Numbered from the stretch's first letter, positions 45,475 through 55,523 are shown. The stretch is 64,000 nt of DNA from Leisingera aquimarina DSM 24565 (GCF_000473165.1 NZ_KI421504.1:3076094-3140093), one strand, 5' to 3'. The notes: a model not told the origin generated them from the sequence alone. Numbers and translations are program-made.

Positions 45475-47313
45475 ATGGCCGCAGGCATGAAACAGCTATC
45501 CAAAACCTTCATCTGGATCCTGATGGGGATGCTGATCGTCGGCCTCGCCGGATTTGGCGCGGTGAATTTCACCAGCTCCGCCTCCTCGGTCGCCAGTGTC
45601 GGTGACGAAGAAGTCAGCATCGGCACCTATGTGCGGGAATTGCAGCGGGAACAGCGTGCCCTGCAGGCGCAAACCGGCCAGGCCGTTTCGATGGCACAGC
45701 TCAGTGCCTTTGGTCTTGACCGGGTGGTCCTTGGCCGTTTGATCTCGCTGGCAGCCCTTGATCACGAAGCCAAGGACCTGGGCCTGTCGATCGGTGACGA
45801 AAACCTGATCGAAGAGCTTGGCTCGATCGATGCCTTCCAAGGCGTGAACGGCGCTTTCGACCGCGAGGCCTATAGTTTTGCCCTCAGCAACGCAGGCCTG
45901 TCGGAAAAAGAATTCGAAGAGGACCTGCGCCGCGAAGCCGCCCGCACCATCGTCCAGAACGCAGTTCTGTCCGGCACTAAAATGCCTGGGATCCTGACTG
46001 AAACCCTGACCGGTTTCATCGGCGCGCGCCGCAGCTTTTCTTATGTGCAGATCAACGCCGCTGACATCGCGCTGACCGCCCAAGTTCCTGCGGATGCCGA
46101 GCTGCAAGCCTTTTATGAGACAGCGCAGGACCAGTTCATGCTGCCGGAAACCAAGGTGATCACCTACGCCGCCCTGCGCCCCTCTATGCTGTTGGATGAA
46201 GTGGAGATCGACGAGGCCGCCCTGCGCCAGCTGTTCGATGACCGCTCCAGCCAGTACCAAGTACCCGAGCGCCGTCTGGTGGAGCGTCTGGTGTTTGCCG
46301 ATGATGCTGCTGCTGCCAGCGCCAAGGCACAGCTGGAAACCGGCGGCGCGACTTTCGAAAGCCTGGTCGATGACCGCGGCCTGACCCTGCAGGACATTGA
46401 CATGGGCGACGTGACCATGGGCGCGCTCGGCGCCGCAGGCACCGATGTGTTTGCCGCCCAGGTCGGCGATGTGGCAGGCCCCCTGCCCTCTGATCTCGGC
46501 CCGGCACTCTACCGTGTGAACGGCCGTCTGGAGGCGCAAATCACGACCTTTGAACAGGCAATGCCGGACCTGCGTGAGGAGCTGGCGTCCGCCCGCACCC
46601 GCCGGTTGGTAGAGGCCCAGGCCGAAGACATCGACGATCTGCTGGCCGGCGGCGCCACGCTCGAAGAACTGGCAACCGAAAGCGGGCTGGAGCTGGTTCA
46701 AATCCATTGGACAGACAATGCCAGCGACGGCATCGCGGCTTATGAGGGTTTCCGCACCGCCGCTGCCGCCGTCACCGCCGAGGACTTCCCGGCTGTGGAC
46801 TTCCTGGACGACGGCAGCCTGTTTGCACTGCGCCTGGACGAGGTTCTGCCCGAGCGTCCGGAACCCTTTGCCGATGCCCGCGACAAGGTCCTCGCCGCCT
46901 GGCAGGCCGACCGCCTGAGTACAGCGCTGCGTGAGCAGGGCGAGGCGCTTCTGACCCAAGCAGAGAGCGCCGGCTTTTCTGAAGGCGCAGAGGTCAAAAC
47001 CGAGACCGGTCTGACCCGCACCGCATACATCGACACAGTGCCCGCAGATCTGGTCACTCAGGTGTTCGAAATGGAAGTCGGAAACTTCCGTCTGGTGCAG
47101 GACGCGGAGTCAGCCGTGGCTGTCCGCCTCGACGGCATCCTGCCGCCGGAAGCAAGCGATGACATGAACCTTCTCACTCAGGCTCTGCAGGCGCAGCTGG
47201 ACCAGGCGCTGGCACAGGAAATGTTCCAGGCCTATGTGCAGGACGTCCAGGCCCGGGCCGAACCCCGTGTCGACCAGCAGGCGCTGAATGCAGCGCAGGC
47301 AAACTTCCAGTAA
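45475..47313 (+). CDS. PpiD-like membrane-anchored peptidyl-prolyl isomerase (SurA N-domain)
   Basis: A 612-residue periplasmic foldase. A single N-terminal transmembrane anchor (residues about 10-30, FIWILMGMLIVGLAGFGAVN) is followed by a SurA-like N-domain, a parvulin-type PPIC region in the middle (ERRLVERLVF to about residue 360) and a long acidic C-terminus. It helps outer-membrane and secreted proteins fold. AAGAGGG precedes the ATG. It is followed by trpE after 15 bp, the usual ppiD-trpE order in this group. Confidence 0.88.
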   Translation: MAAGMKQLSKTFIWILMGMLIVGLAGFGAVNFTSSASSVASVGDEEVSIGTYVRELQREQRALQAQTGQAVSMAQLSAFGLDRVVLGRLISLAALDHEAKDLGLSIGDENLIEELGSIDAFQGVNGAFDREAYSFALSNAGLSEKEFEEDLRREAARTIVQNAVLSGTKMPGILTETLTGFIGARRSFSYVQINAADIALTAQVPADAELQAFYETAQDQFMLPETKVITYAALRPSMLLDEVEIDEAALRQLFDDRSSQYQVPERRLVERLVFADDAAAASAKAQLETGGATFESLVDDRGLTLQDIDMGDVTMGALGAAGTDVFAAQVGDVAGPLPSDLGPALYRVNGRLEAQITTFEQAMPDLREELASARTRRLVEAQAEDIDDLLAGGATLEELATESGLELVQIHWTDNASDGIAAYEGFRTAAAAVTAEDFPAVDFLDDGSLFALRLDEVLPERPEPFADARDKVLAAWQADRLSTALREQGEALLTQAESAGFSEGAEVKTETGLTRTAYIDTVPADLVTQVFEMEVGNFRLVQDAESAVAVRLDGILPPEASDDMNLLTQALQAQLDQALAQEMFQAYVQDVQARAEPRVDQQALNAAQANFQ

Positions 47314-47328
47314 TCAAGGCAAGCACTC

Positions 47329-48840
47329 ATGGCTCTGACCCCCGATTTCGACACGTTCTCCAAGGCTTACGAGGCCGGCGAGAACCAGGTCGTCTATACC
47401 CGCCTTGCCGCTGACCTCGACACGCCTGTTTCGCTGATGCTCAAGCTGACCGGCGCCCAAAAGGACGCCTTCATGCTGGAGTCTGTCACCGGCGGCGAGG
47501 TGCGCGGCCGTTATTCGATCATCGGCATGAAACCGGATCTGGTCTGGCGCTGCCACGGGGAACAGTCCAGCCTGAACCGCTCGGCGCGGTTTGACGCGGA
47601 TGATTTCACTCCGCAGGACGGCAACCCGATGGACAACCTTCGGGCCCTGATTGCCGAGAGCAAAATCGACCTGCCTGATGATCTGCCCCAGGCTGCAGCC
47701 GGCCTGTTCGGATACCTTGGCTATGACATGATCCGGCTGGTTGAACACCTGCCGGACGTGAACCCGGACCCGCTTGGCCTGCCCGATGCGCTGATGCTGC
47801 GCCCTTCGGTGATTGCGGTGCTGGACGGCGTCAAGGGCGAGGTCACCGTGGTGTCGCCGGTCTGGTCCAGCGACGGCCAGACCGCCAAGGCCGCCTATGC
47901 CCAGGCCGCTGAACGCGTGATGGACGCGGTGCGCGATCTGGAGCGCGCCATGCCCGCCGAAAGCCGCGATCTGGGCGACGCGGACGAGGTCGCGCCACCC
48001 GTGTCGAACTTCACCAAGGACGGCTACATGGCCGCGGTGGAGAAGGCCAAGGACTACATCCGCGCGGGCGACATCTTCCAGGTGGTGCCGGCACAGCGCT
48101 GGACGCAAGCGTTCCGCCAGCCGCCTTTCGCACTGTACCGCAGCCTGCGCCGCACCAACCCGTCGCCCTTCATGTTCTACTTCAACTTCGGCGGCTTTCA
48201 GGTGGTCGGCGCCTCCCCCGAAATCCTGGTTCGCGTCTTCGGGCAAGAGGTTACTATCCGCCCCATCGCCGGAACCCGCCCCCGCGGCGCCACGCCCGAG
48301 GAAGACAAGGCGCTGGAGGCCGATCTGCTGGCCGACAAGAAAGAGCTGGCCGAGCATCTGATGCTGCTGGATCTGGGCCGCAACGACACCGGCCGGGTTG
48401 CCAAAATCGGCACCGTGCGCCCGACTGAAAAATTCATCATCGAGCGCTACAGCCACGTGATGCACATCGTCTCCAACGTCGTCGGCGAATTGGCTGAGGA
48501 CAAGGACGCGCTCGACGCCTTCTTCGCCGGCATGCCCGCGGGCACCGTCTCGGGCGCTCCCAAGGTGCGCGCGATGGAGATCATCGACGAGCTGGAGCCG
48601 GAAAAGCGCGGCGTATATGGCGGTGGTGTCGGCTACTTCTCGGCGGGCGGCGACATGGATATGTGCATCGCGCTGCGCACTGCCATCGTCAAGGATCAGA
48701 ACCTCTATATCCAGGCCGGCGGCGGCGTGGTCTATGACAGCGATCCGGAAGCTGAATATATGGAGACTGTCCATAAATCCAACGCCATCCGCCGCGCGGC
48801 AGCGGACGCTGCCCGTTTTACCGGCAACGGCAACCGCTAG
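47329..48840 (+). CDS. trpE: Anthranilate synthase component I
   Basis: A 503-residue chorismate-binding enzyme that forms anthranilate with the TrpG glutaminase. The N-terminal feedback region LLESVTG-like motif reads FMLESVTGGEVRGRYS, and the C-terminal core has GDIFQVVPAQRW, IAGTRPRGATPEED, DLGRNDTGRVA and SGAPKVRAMEII. It is separated from trpG by a minus-strand gene of 1.5 kb. A GC hairpin follows the stop. Confidence 0.97.
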   Translation: MALTPDFDTFSKAYEAGENQVVYTRLAADLDTPVSLMLKLTGAQKDAFMLESVTGGEVRGRYSIIGMKPDLVWRCHGEQSSLNRSARFDADDFTPQDGNPMDNLRALIAESKIDLPDDLPQAAAGLFGYLGYDMIRLVEHLPDVNPDPLGLPDALMLRPSVIAVLDGVKGEVTVVSPVWSSDGQTAKAAYAQAAERVMDAVRDLERAMPAESRDLGDADEVAPPVSNFTKDGYMAAVEKAKDYIRAGDIFQVVPAQRWTQAFRQPPFALYRSLRRTNPSPFMFYFNFGGFQVVGASPEILVRVFGQEVTIRPIAGTRPRGATPEEDKALEADLLADKKELAEHLMLLDLGRNDTGRVAKIGTVRPTEKFIIERYSHVMHIVSNVVGELAEDKDALDAFFAGMPAGTVSGAPKVRAMEIIDELEPEKRGVYGGGVGYFSAGGDMDMCIALRTAIVKDQNLYIQAGGGVVYDSDPEAEYMETVHKSNAIRRAAADAARFTGNGNR

Positions 48841-48880
48841 GACTTGCAGCGCAGGGCTGCTCTGCGGCTTCTTTCTGGTT

Positions 48881-48924
48881 CAAAATACCCTCGCCGAAGG
48901 CGCGGCGCCCGCCTTGGGCGCCGC
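48881..48924 (+). repeat. Gene-end repeat element, copy 1 (with GC hairpin)
   Basis: CAAAATACCCTCGCCGAAGG is followed by a 9-bp hairpin GCGGCGCCC/GGGCGCCGC (48902-48924). A very similar block lies after moeA. It sits between the convergent trpE and deacetylase genes and may serve as terminator for either. Confidence 0.6.
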
Positions 48925-48925
48925 T

Positions 48926-50437
48926 TCACTTTGCCGGCAGGTTTGCTTCCAAACTGGCCGAGACCGGCGCCAGTGCAATCCGGGCAGCCCGGTCCTGCAG
49001 GCCCCAGATCAGCAGTGCTGAAATCGTGTCGGGGCGCAACCGTCCCAGCATGATCACCGCGCCTTCCTGTCCGGCCCGGAACGCTGCCTGATCCAGAAAC
49101 CGCCGGATCGCCCGGGGATTCTGCCCGGCGCCGTCAAAGTCGCGGAACACAATTCCTGCCGGCACGCCATCGCGCAGCGCCAGCTTCTGTACCGTGTTCA
49201 GCCCGCTGTTCTGGGTCACCAGCCCGTAGCCGGCCGAGGCCGCGGCTGCTGCAACCTGATCCGCCAGCGGCCGGTTGCCTTGCACCCCGGTCTCTATGCC
49301 TTCAAGGATCGCCATGGCTTCCGGCAGTTTGCTGCGCCAAACCTCCAGCGCGGTCTCCGCGTCCTGCGGCGATGCAGATCGCGGCAGATCCGCCAGCATC
49401 AGAACCTCGAACCCCGCCGCCCTGCGCGCGGCCATCTTAGACGCAGCCTGCGGGTCTTCCGGATCAATGGCAAAACTCAACGGATAGGGGAATTCCGCCA
49501 GCGCTTCAGCCCCGACAGCCCCTTCGTCGTCGATCAGTACAATCGACATCAGCGGCCGGTCTTCCGGATTGTCAAAAGGTTCCGCATAGGCCGTAAACGG
49601 CGGCTGGTCCGTTAGCCCCGCAGAGGCAAACCCGGCGTCCTGCGGCTTTTCCCGGTCGGTCAGCGGGACAACCGGCGTGCCGATGCTTGGCGCCAGAGCC
49701 TCTTGCCCTGCAACAGCAGATTCCTGAACTGTTTCGCTGTCAGAGATACTCTCATCACTGTCGCCGCCAGCCTCTGGAAGAACCGGCGCCGCACCGATAA
49801 CCGGCAGCGTGGTTGCCTGCGGCGCACTGCCGATATCCGGGGCCAGAACGGCGGAAGTTTCAGGCGTTTCCGCAGGCGCCGGCTCCTCCTCAACCTCAGG
49901 CTGCACAGCGGCTGCCGCATCCTCTTGCGCTTCTGCGGACGCCTCGGGCGCGGGTTCCGGTGCAGGCTCAGTGGCAGCTATAACGGCGGCCTCAGCGCCC
50001 GGGGCCTGCGGCACGGACGGCTGAACGGCCCGCGGTAGAGGCGTATCTGATCCCTTCGTCAAACCGGGCGCGGCCGGTGTTTCCGGGCCGCCGGAAGCCA
50101 GGAGCGCGGCTGCCTGCCCGACCTCAGGCTTACCGGCCGGCGCGGTATCCGCCCCGGCAAGCGCGTTCAGGTCATCGCCTCCATCGGTTTCGGCCGGTGC
50201 GGCCGGCTGTGCTTCAACAAGATCTGCATCACGTCCCTGGCTGTTGCCGGGCGCCTCGGCGGCGTCAGTGCTGCCATTTGGCATCTGCGGCGCATCGCCA
50301 GGGTCATGCGCGGCAGGCGCAGGCACCGCTGCCGTATCGGCCCCTGTATCCGGCAAGGGCACCGACAAAGACAGCATCGCCAGCCCGCCCGCGGCCAGCA
50401 ATGCCCCGACACTCACGCCGCCCAGAAATCCACGCAT
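48926..50437 (-). CDS. Divergent polysaccharide deacetylase family protein (DUF610) with long acidic linker
   Basis: A 503-residue protein. A hydrophobic N-terminal segment (GVSVGALLAAGGLAMLSL) is followed by about 230 residues of Pro/Ala/Glu-rich low complexity. The folded C-terminal part (about 265-500) has LMSIVLIDDEGAVG, FEVLMLADLP and GVPAGIVFRDFDGAG, as in the YibQ-like divergent deacetylases. The family is linked to envelope or murein metabolism, but chemistry is unproven. I chose ATG 50437 (GAGAGG upstream); a TTG six codons earlier is less likely. It interrupts trpE and trpG on the opposite strand. Confidence 0.82.
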   Translation of the reverse strand: MRGFLGGVSVGALLAAGGLAMLSLSVPLPDTGADTAAVPAPAAHDPGDAPQMPNGSTDAAEAPGNSQGRDADLVEAQPAAPAETDGGDDLNALAGADTAPAGKPEVGQAAALLASGGPETPAAPGLTKGSDTPLPRAVQPSVPQAPGAEAAVIAATEPAPEPAPEASAEAQEDAAAAVQPEVEEEPAPAETPETSAVLAPDIGSAPQATTLPVIGAAPVLPEAGGDSDESISDSETVQESAVAGQEALAPSIGTPVVPLTDREKPQDAGFASAGLTDQPPFTAYAEPFDNPEDRPLMSIVLIDDEGAVGAEALAEFPYPLSFAIDPEDPQAASKMAARRAAGFEVLMLADLPRSASPQDAETALEVWRSKLPEAMAILEGIETGVQGNRPLADQVAAAAASAGYGLVTQNSGLNTVQKLALRDGVPAGIVFRDFDGAGQNPRAIRRFLDQAAFRAGQEGAVIMLGRLRPDTISALLIWGLQDRAARIALAPVSASLEANLPAK

Positions 50438-50627
50438 GCCTGTTTTGCCTCTCAATCCGTTTTTCAGTACCGCGCCGTTCCAGCGTGCCTGAGCGAACCC
50501 TGTTTCTGCTCACTCCGGCAATCGCTTATCCTGCTCTTGACGCTGCCCCGTATCCCTGAACATGTATGTTGCGACCACTATACTGCGGCGCGCACCTCGC
50601 CCGCCACCCTTAAAAGAGCCCGCTACG

Positions 50628-51209
50628 ATGCTGCTGCTGATCGACAACTACGATTCCTTTACCTACAACCTCGTCCATTATCTGGGTGAGCTGGGCGCAG
50701 AAATGGAAGTGCACCGCAACGACGCCATTAACGTGCAGGAAGCCATGGCAATGAAGCCCTCTGGCATCCTGCTGTCGCCCGGCCCCTGCGACCCGGATCA
50801 GGCCGGCATCTGCCTGGCGCTGACCGAAGCGGCGGCTGAAACCAAGACGCCGCTTCTGGGCGTTTGCCTTGGCCATCAGACCATCGGCCAGGCCTTTGGC
50901 GGCAAAGTGATCCGCTGCCACGAGATCGTGCATGGTAAGATGGGCAAAATGCACCACAAGGATATCGGTGTTTTCAACGGCTTGCCGACACCATTTGACG
51001 CAACCCGCTACCACTCCTTGGTGGTGGAACGCGAAAGCTTCCCTGACAGCCTGGAGATCACGGCTGAGCTGGAAGACGGCACCATCATGGGCCTGCAGCA
51101 CAAGGAGCTGCCGATCCACGGTGTGCAGTTCCACCCGGAATCCATCTCCTCCGAACATGGTCACGCGCTGCTGAAAAACTTCCTCGACGTGATGCAGGTG
51201 CCCGCATGA
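50628..51209 (+). CDS. trpG: Anthranilate synthase component II (glutamine amidotransferase)
   Basis: A 193-residue class I glutaminase. The nucleophile is C80 in [15 protein letters not shown], with the His/Glu pair in [10 protein letters not shown]. It starts [20 protein letters not shown], and supplies ammonia to TrpE; in many bacteria it also serves PabB. The ATG at 50628 follows AAAAGAG. It overlaps trpD by 4 bp (ATGA). Confidence 0.95.
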   Translation: MLLLIDNYDSFTYNLVHYLGELGAEMEVHRNDAINVQEAMAMKPSGILLSPGPCDPDQAGICLALTEAAAETKTPLLGVCLGHQTIGQAFGGKVIRCHEIVHGKMGKMHHKDIGVFNGLPTPFDATRYHSLVVERESFPDSLEITAELEDGTIMGLQHKELPIHGVQFHPESISSEHGHALLKNFLDVMQVPA

Positions 51210-52225
51210 GCGACCGCCTGAAACCGTTGATCGGCGCTGCGGCGGAACGGTCCCTGACCCGTGAAGAAGCTGAAACCGCCTTTACCCTGCTGTTCGAGGG
51301 CGAGGCCACGCCCAGCCAGATCGGCGGATTGCTGATGGCGATGCGCACCCGTGGCGAGAGCGTCGACGAATACGCGGCAGCCGCCGCCGTGATGCGTGCC
51401 AAATGCAACCCGGTGAAAGCGCCCGCAGGTGCCATGGACATCGTCGGCACTGGCGGTGACGGCAAGAACACTCTCAACATTTCCACCGCCACGGCCTTTG
51501 TGGCGGCAGGCGCAGGTGTGGTGGTTGCCAAACACGGCAACCGCAACCTCAGCTCCAAATCCGGTACTGCGGACATGCAGTCCCAGATGGGCATCAACGT
51601 GATGGTTGGCCCGCAAGTGGTTGAAAAGGCGATCAATGAAGCCGGTATCGGTTTCATGATGGCACCGATGCACCACCCTGCCGTGGCCCACGTGATGCCA
51701 ACCCGGTCCGAACTTGGCACCCGCACTATCTTCAACATCCTCGGCCCGCTGACCAACCCGGCGGGTGTCAAACGCCAGCTCACCGGCGCCTTCAGCCGCG
51801 AGATGATCCGCCCGATGGCCGAAACGCTCAAGGCGCTCGGGTCCGAGCATGCATGGTTGGTGCATGGCTCTGACGGCACGGACGAGCTGACAATTACCGG
51901 TGTCAGCTGGGTCTCCGCTTTGGAGGAAGATGGCAGCATCCGCGATGTCGAACTCCACCCTGAGGACGCGGGCCTGCCGGTGCACGGCTTTGACAAAATT
52001 GTCGGCGGCACGCCGGAGGAAAACGCGATGGCCTTCCGGGTGCTGCTGCAAGGCACCCCTTCGGCATACCGCGACGCGGTTCTTTTGAACGCATCGGCGG
52101 CTCTGGTGGTTGCCGGCAAGGCTGCCGACCTCAAGGAAGGCGTCGCGCGTGCTGCCGAGTCCATCGACAGCGGCGCGGCCAAGTCCAAGGTCGAGGCACT
52201 GGCGCGGATTACCTCAGCCGCATGA
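51206..52225 (+). CDS. trpD: Anthranilate phosphoribosyltransferase
   Basis: A 339-residue enzyme joining anthranilate and PRPP. Diagnostic motifs are [14 protein letters not shown] (PRPP site), [12 protein letters not shown] and the [20 protein letters not shown]-type region (seen as [13 protein letters not shown]). It overlaps trpG at its start and the uracil-DNA glycosylase gene at its end, both by 4 bp, showing tight coupling. Confidence 0.97.
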   Translation: MSDRLKPLIGAAAERSLTREEAETAFTLLFEGEATPSQIGGLLMAMRTRGESVDEYAAAAAVMRAKCNPVKAPAGAMDIVGTGGDGKNTLNISTATAFVAAGAGVVVAKHGNRNLSSKSGTADMQSQMGINVMVGPQVVEKAINEAGIGFMMAPMHHPAVAHVMPTRSELGTRTIFNILGPLTNPAGVKRQLTGAFSREMIRPMAETLKALGSEHAWLVHGSDGTDELTITGVSWVSALEEDGSIRDVELHPEDAGLPVHGFDKIVGGTPEENAMAFRVLLQGTPSAYRDAVLLNASAALVVAGKAADLKEGVARAAESIDSGAAKSKVEALARITSAA

Positions 52226-52893
52226 CCGATTTACACTCGGGGCTGGGCGCCTGGTCCAACCTGCCTTTTTTTACTGACTACTGGCCCGGGATCTCAGCCG
52301 CAATTGCTGAGGATCCCAGGAACATCCTGCCGCCTGCGCACCAGCGGTTCGCTGCGCTGGAGCTGACCCAGCCAGAGAACACTCGCGTTGTGATCCTGGG
52401 CCAGGATCCCTATCCGACCCCGGGCCATGCCCACGGGCTTGCCTTTTCAGCAGAGCCGCACGTCCGCCCCCTGCCCCGCTCTTTATCCAATATTTACAAG
52501 GAGCTGGAGGATGATCTTGGCGTCACCCGCCCAAACGCGGATCTGCACGGCTGGGCGCGCCAAGGCGTTTTGCTTTTAAACACTGCACTGTCAGTTCCCG
52601 CAGGCGAGGCAAACGGCCACAAACACCTCGGCTGGCACCATCTGGTGCATCAGGTGCTGGAACTGGCCTCGGAAACCCCCACCGCCTGCATTCTGTGGGG
52701 AAATGCTGCGCAAAAGCTTGAAAAACATATCAAACCGGGCGATCACCTGATCCTAAAGACCGCCCATCCATCGCCCCTGTCGGCGCGGCGCGGCTTTTTC
52801 GGGTCCCGGCCCTTTTCGCAAGTAAACAATTGGCTCGCCGCCCGCGGTGAAACTGCCATAGACTGGAACGCAGGAACGGAGGCCCAGGCATGA
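52222..52893 (+). CDS. ung: Uracil-DNA glycosylase, family 1
   Basis: A 223-residue UNG that excises uracil from DNA. The catalytic water-activating D62 is in GQDPYP and the H182 loop is [16 protein letters not shown] corresponds to the LLLNT.LTV motif. The overall length is normal. It is unexpectedly inside the trp operon: its ATG overlaps the trpD stop and its stop overlaps the trpC start (ATGA at both joints), so it is cotranslated with tryptophan genes. Confidence 0.93.
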   Translation: MTDLHSGLGAWSNLPFFTDYWPGISAAIAEDPRNILPPAHQRFAALELTQPENTRVVILGQDPYPTPGHAHGLAFSAEPHVRPLPRSLSNIYKELEDDLGVTRPNADLHGWARQGVLLLNTALSVPAGEANGHKHLGWHHLVHQVLELASETPTACILWGNAAQKLEKHIKPGDHLILKTAHPSPLSARRGFFGSRPFSQVNNWLAARGETAIDWNAGTEAQA

Positions 52894-53717
52894 GTGGAAC
52901 TGGTATGACCGAAAACGTGCTCGACAAGATCAAGGCCTACAAACTGGAAGAAGTGGCTGCCGACAAGGACGCCAAGCCGCTGGAGGCCGTCGAGGCCGAA
53001 GCGCGCGAAGCTTCCCCGGTGCGCGGCTTTGCAGACAGCCTGATGCAGGCCAACCGCAGCGGTTACGGCCTGATTGCCGAGATCAAGAAGGCCAGCCCCT
53101 CCAAAGGTCTGATCCGCCCGGATTTCGAACCGGCTGAGCTGGCCAAGGCGTATGAAGACGGCGGCGCCACCTGTCTGTCGGTTCTGACCGACACCCCCAG
53201 TTTCCAGGGCGCCAAGGACTTCCTCACCCAGGCCCGCGCGGCCTGTTCGCTGCCCGCGCTGCGCAAGGATTTCATGTACGACACCTATCAGGTGGCCGAG
53301 GCCCGCGCGCTTGGGGCCGACTGCATCCTGATCATCCTCGCCTCGGTCTCCGACGCCCAGGCGCAGGAACTGGAGGAAAGCGCCTTTGACTGGGGCATGG
53401 ACGTGCTTTTGGAGGTGCATGATGCCGAGGAGCTTGAACGCGCCTGCAACCTGAAATCGCCGCTGATGGGCATCAACAACCGCAACCTCAAGACGTTTGA
53501 GACCACACTGGACACCACCCGCGAACTGTCGCGTATGGTGCCAGCCGACCGCACCATCGTCTGCGAAAGCGGGTTGTTTACGCCTGAGGATCTGAGCGAC
53601 ATGGCCCGTTATGGCGCCCGCACCTTCCTGATCGGTGAAAGCCTGATGCGCCAGGACGATGTCGCCGGTGCCACCCGTGCGCTGCTCGCCAATCCCTTGA
53701 TGCCCGGCATGATGTAA
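52890..53717 (+). CDS. trpC: Indole-3-glycerol phosphate synthase
   Basis: A 275-residue TIM barrel. The signature [13 protein letters not shown] and [13 protein letters not shown], plus [12 protein letters not shown] and the SGLFTPEDL block, are typical of TrpC. No TrpF domain is fused. The start at 52890 follows GGAGG and overlaps ung; another ATG lies 15 bases downstream. It is followed 12 bp later by moaC. Confidence 0.97.
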   Translation: MSGTGMTENVLDKIKAYKLEEVAADKDAKPLEAVEAEAREASPVRGFADSLMQANRSGYGLIAEIKKASPSKGLIRPDFEPAELAKAYEDGGATCLSVLTDTPSFQGAKDFLTQARAACSLPALRKDFMYDTYQVAEARALGADCILIILASVSDAQAQELEESAFDWGMDVLLEVHDAEELERACNLKSPLMGINNRNLKTFETTLDTTRELSRMVPADRTIVCESGLFTPEDLSDMARYGARTFLIGESLMRQDDVAGATRALLANPLMPGMM

Positions 53718-53729
53718 AGGAGGACCGCA

Positions 53730-54200
53730 ATGAGCCTCACCCATTTCGATACCAAGGGCGCCGCCCATATGGTCGACGTCTCGGACAAGGCAGTGACCTC
53801 GCGCGTGGCCACCGCCGAGGGCCACATCATCATGGCGCAGGAAACCTTTGATATCATTGCTGAAGGCCGCGCCAAAAAGGGTGATGTCCTGTCCGTGGCC
53901 CGCCTGGCCGGCATCATGGGCGCAAAGAAGACGCCCGACCTGATCCCGCTCTGCCATCCGCTGCCGGTGACCAAGGTTGCGGTGGAGCTGACGCTGGACC
54001 CGGACCTGCCCGGCGTGCGGGTTGAGGCAACCGTCAAAACTACCGGCCAGACCGGGGTTGAAATGGAGGCGCTCACCGCCGTCTCCACTGCCGCGCTCAC
54101 CGTCTATGACATGGCCAAGGCCGTGGACAAGGCGATGCAGATCGGCGGCATCCGCGTGACGCTGAAAGATGGCGGAAAGTCAGGCAAGTACGAGGCGTAA
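53730..54200 (+). CDS. moaC: Cyclic pyranopterin monophosphate synthase MoaC
   Basis: A 156-residue molybdenum-cofactor enzyme converting the MoaA product to cPMP. Landmarks: [30 protein letters not shown] and [26 protein letters not shown] precedes the ATG. Its stop is directly next to the moeA start (no gap), and both lie in the trp transcription unit. Confidence 0.96.
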   Translation: MSLTHFDTKGAAHMVDVSDKAVTSRVATAEGHIIMAQETFDIIAEGRAKKGDVLSVARLAGIMGAKKTPDLIPLCHPLPVTKVAVELTLDPDLPGVRVEATVKTTGQTGVEMEALTAVSTAALTVYDMAKAVDKAMQIGGIRVTLKDGGKSGKYEA

Positions 54201-55376
54201 ATGATCCCGGTCAGCGAAGCCCGCGCGCATCTTCTGGCGCTTGTTCAACAGCTGGAAACCGAACAGGTTCCGCTGGCACAGGCTGCGGGCCGGGTGCTGG
54301 CAGCTGACCTGCAAGCACGCCGCGACCAGCCGCCGTTCTCCGCCTCCGCAATGGACGGTTACGCTGTGAACGCGGCTGAGGTCGAGCTGCACGCCATGTT
54401 CAAAGTGATCGGCGAAGCCGCCGCAGGCCACGCGTTTCAAGGCCGCGTGGGCGCGGGACAGGCCGTGCGCATCTTTACCGGCGCACCAGTGCCAGAAGGC
54501 GCTAATTTCGTTGTTATCCAAGAGGATATATCCCGCAACGGAGACCTTATCACAATCACCGATGCCCCCGGCAGCAACCACAACATCCGCCCCCGCGGCG
54601 GCGATTTCACCGATGGCCAGACCGTCACGGCCCCCAAATGCCTGACACCGGCAGACATCGCCTTGCTGGCGGCAATGAACATCCCCGCGATACCGGTCAC
54701 CCGCCGCCCGCAGGTCGCCCTGATCTCCACCGGCGATGAGCTGGTGATGCCCGGCGACACGCCCGGACCGGACCAGATCATCGCCTCCAACACCTTTGGC
54801 CTCAAAGCGATGCTCGAAGACCTTGGCGCACGGGCCCGCATCCTGCCCATCGCCCGTGACACCGAAAGCTCCCTGCGCACAGCCTTTGAACTGGCCGAGG
54901 GCGCTGATCTGGTTGTCACCATCGGCGGCGCCTCCGTCGGCGATCACGATCTGGTCGGCCAGGTGGCGCAGGACCTTGGGATGGAGCGCAGTTTCTACAA
55001 GGTAGCGATGCGCCCCGGCAAACCGCTGATGGCCGGCCGGATGAATGGCGCTGCCATGGTTGGCCTGCCCGGCAACCCAGTATCGGCCATGGTCTGCGGC
55101 CACGTGTTTCTGGCCCCGATGGTGCGATCCATGCTGGGGCTGCCTGCACCGGCGCAGGAGCAGCTGCTGATGGCCGCCCTTGCCGCCCCTCTGACGGCCA
55201 ATGGCCCGCGCGAGCACTACATGCGCGCAAATGTGCAAAACGGCATGCTGACTGCCTTTGACAATCAGGACAGCTCACTGCTCACCATTTTGGCTGATGC
55301 AAACGCCCTGCTGGTCCGCCCGCCCAAGGACGGCACGCGCAGCGCAGGCGATACCGTGCAATACTTGCCTATCTAA
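54201..55376 (+). CDS. moeA: Molybdopterin molybdotransferase MoeA
   Basis: A 391-residue MoeA that inserts molybdate into adenylated molybdopterin. The motifs SAMDGYAVN, IFTGAPVPEGANFVV, VALISTGDELVMPG, IGGASVGDHDL and GLPGNPVSAMV follow the family order. It starts immediately after the moaC stop codon and ends the trpGD-ung-trpC-moaC-moeA unit; a terminator follows. Confidence 0.96.
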   Translation: MIPVSEARAHLLALVQQLETEQVPLAQAAGRVLAADLQARRDQPPFSASAMDGYAVNAAEVELHAMFKVIGEAAAGHAFQGRVGAGQAVRIFTGAPVPEGANFVVIQEDISRNGDLITITDAPGSNHNIRPRGGDFTDGQTVTAPKCLTPADIALLAAMNIPAIPVTRRPQVALISTGDELVMPGDTPGPDQIIASNTFGLKAMLEDLGARARILPIARDTESSLRTAFELAEGADLVVTIGGASVGDHDLVGQVAQDLGMERSFYKVAMRPGKPLMAGRMNGAAMVGLPGNPVSAMVCGHVFLAPMVRSMLGLPAPAQEQLLMAALAAPLTANGPREHYMRANVQNGMLTAFDNQDSSLLTILADANALLVRPPKDGTRSAGDTVQYLPI

Positions 55377-55390
55377 CTCCCCTTCACCTT

Positions 55391-55438
55391 TGCAAAAATA
55401 CTCCCGCCGGAGGCACGCGCCCCAGGCGCGTTCTCTTT
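55391..55438 (+). repeat. Gene-end repeat element, copy 2, acting as moeA terminator
   Basis: GCAAAAATACTCCCGCCGG-AGGC precedes a 7-bp hairpin ACGCGCC/GGCGCGT (55415-55431) and the T-rich TCTCTTTTG. It matches the block after trpE in order and sequence and is a good terminator for the trp/moa unit. Confidence 0.65.
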
Positions 55439-55462
55439 TGCACCACGCCAGGGACTGCGATA

Positions 55463-55491
55463 TTGACACAAAACGGGAACATGCGTAGAAC
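55463..55491 (+). promoter_or_regulatory. lexA promoter with SOS box
   Basis: TTGACA at 55463-55468 and TAGAAC at 55486-55491 are 17 bp apart. The alphaproteobacterial LexA box GAAC-N7-GAAC (55477-55491) overlaps the -10 element, so LexA should repress its own gene. Confidence 0.85.
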
Positions 55492-55523
55492 AAAAGAAAA
55501 CATGAGGCGCGGAGGGAGCGGCG

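Noticed and set aside
45496-46959. Minus-strand frame of 487 codons opposite the ppiD-like gene
   Set aside because: Shadow frame caused by codon bias; the plus-strand foldase is well supported.
47314-48774. Minus-strand frame of 486 codons opposite trpE
   Set aside because: Fully antisense to a canonical TrpE with all motifs.
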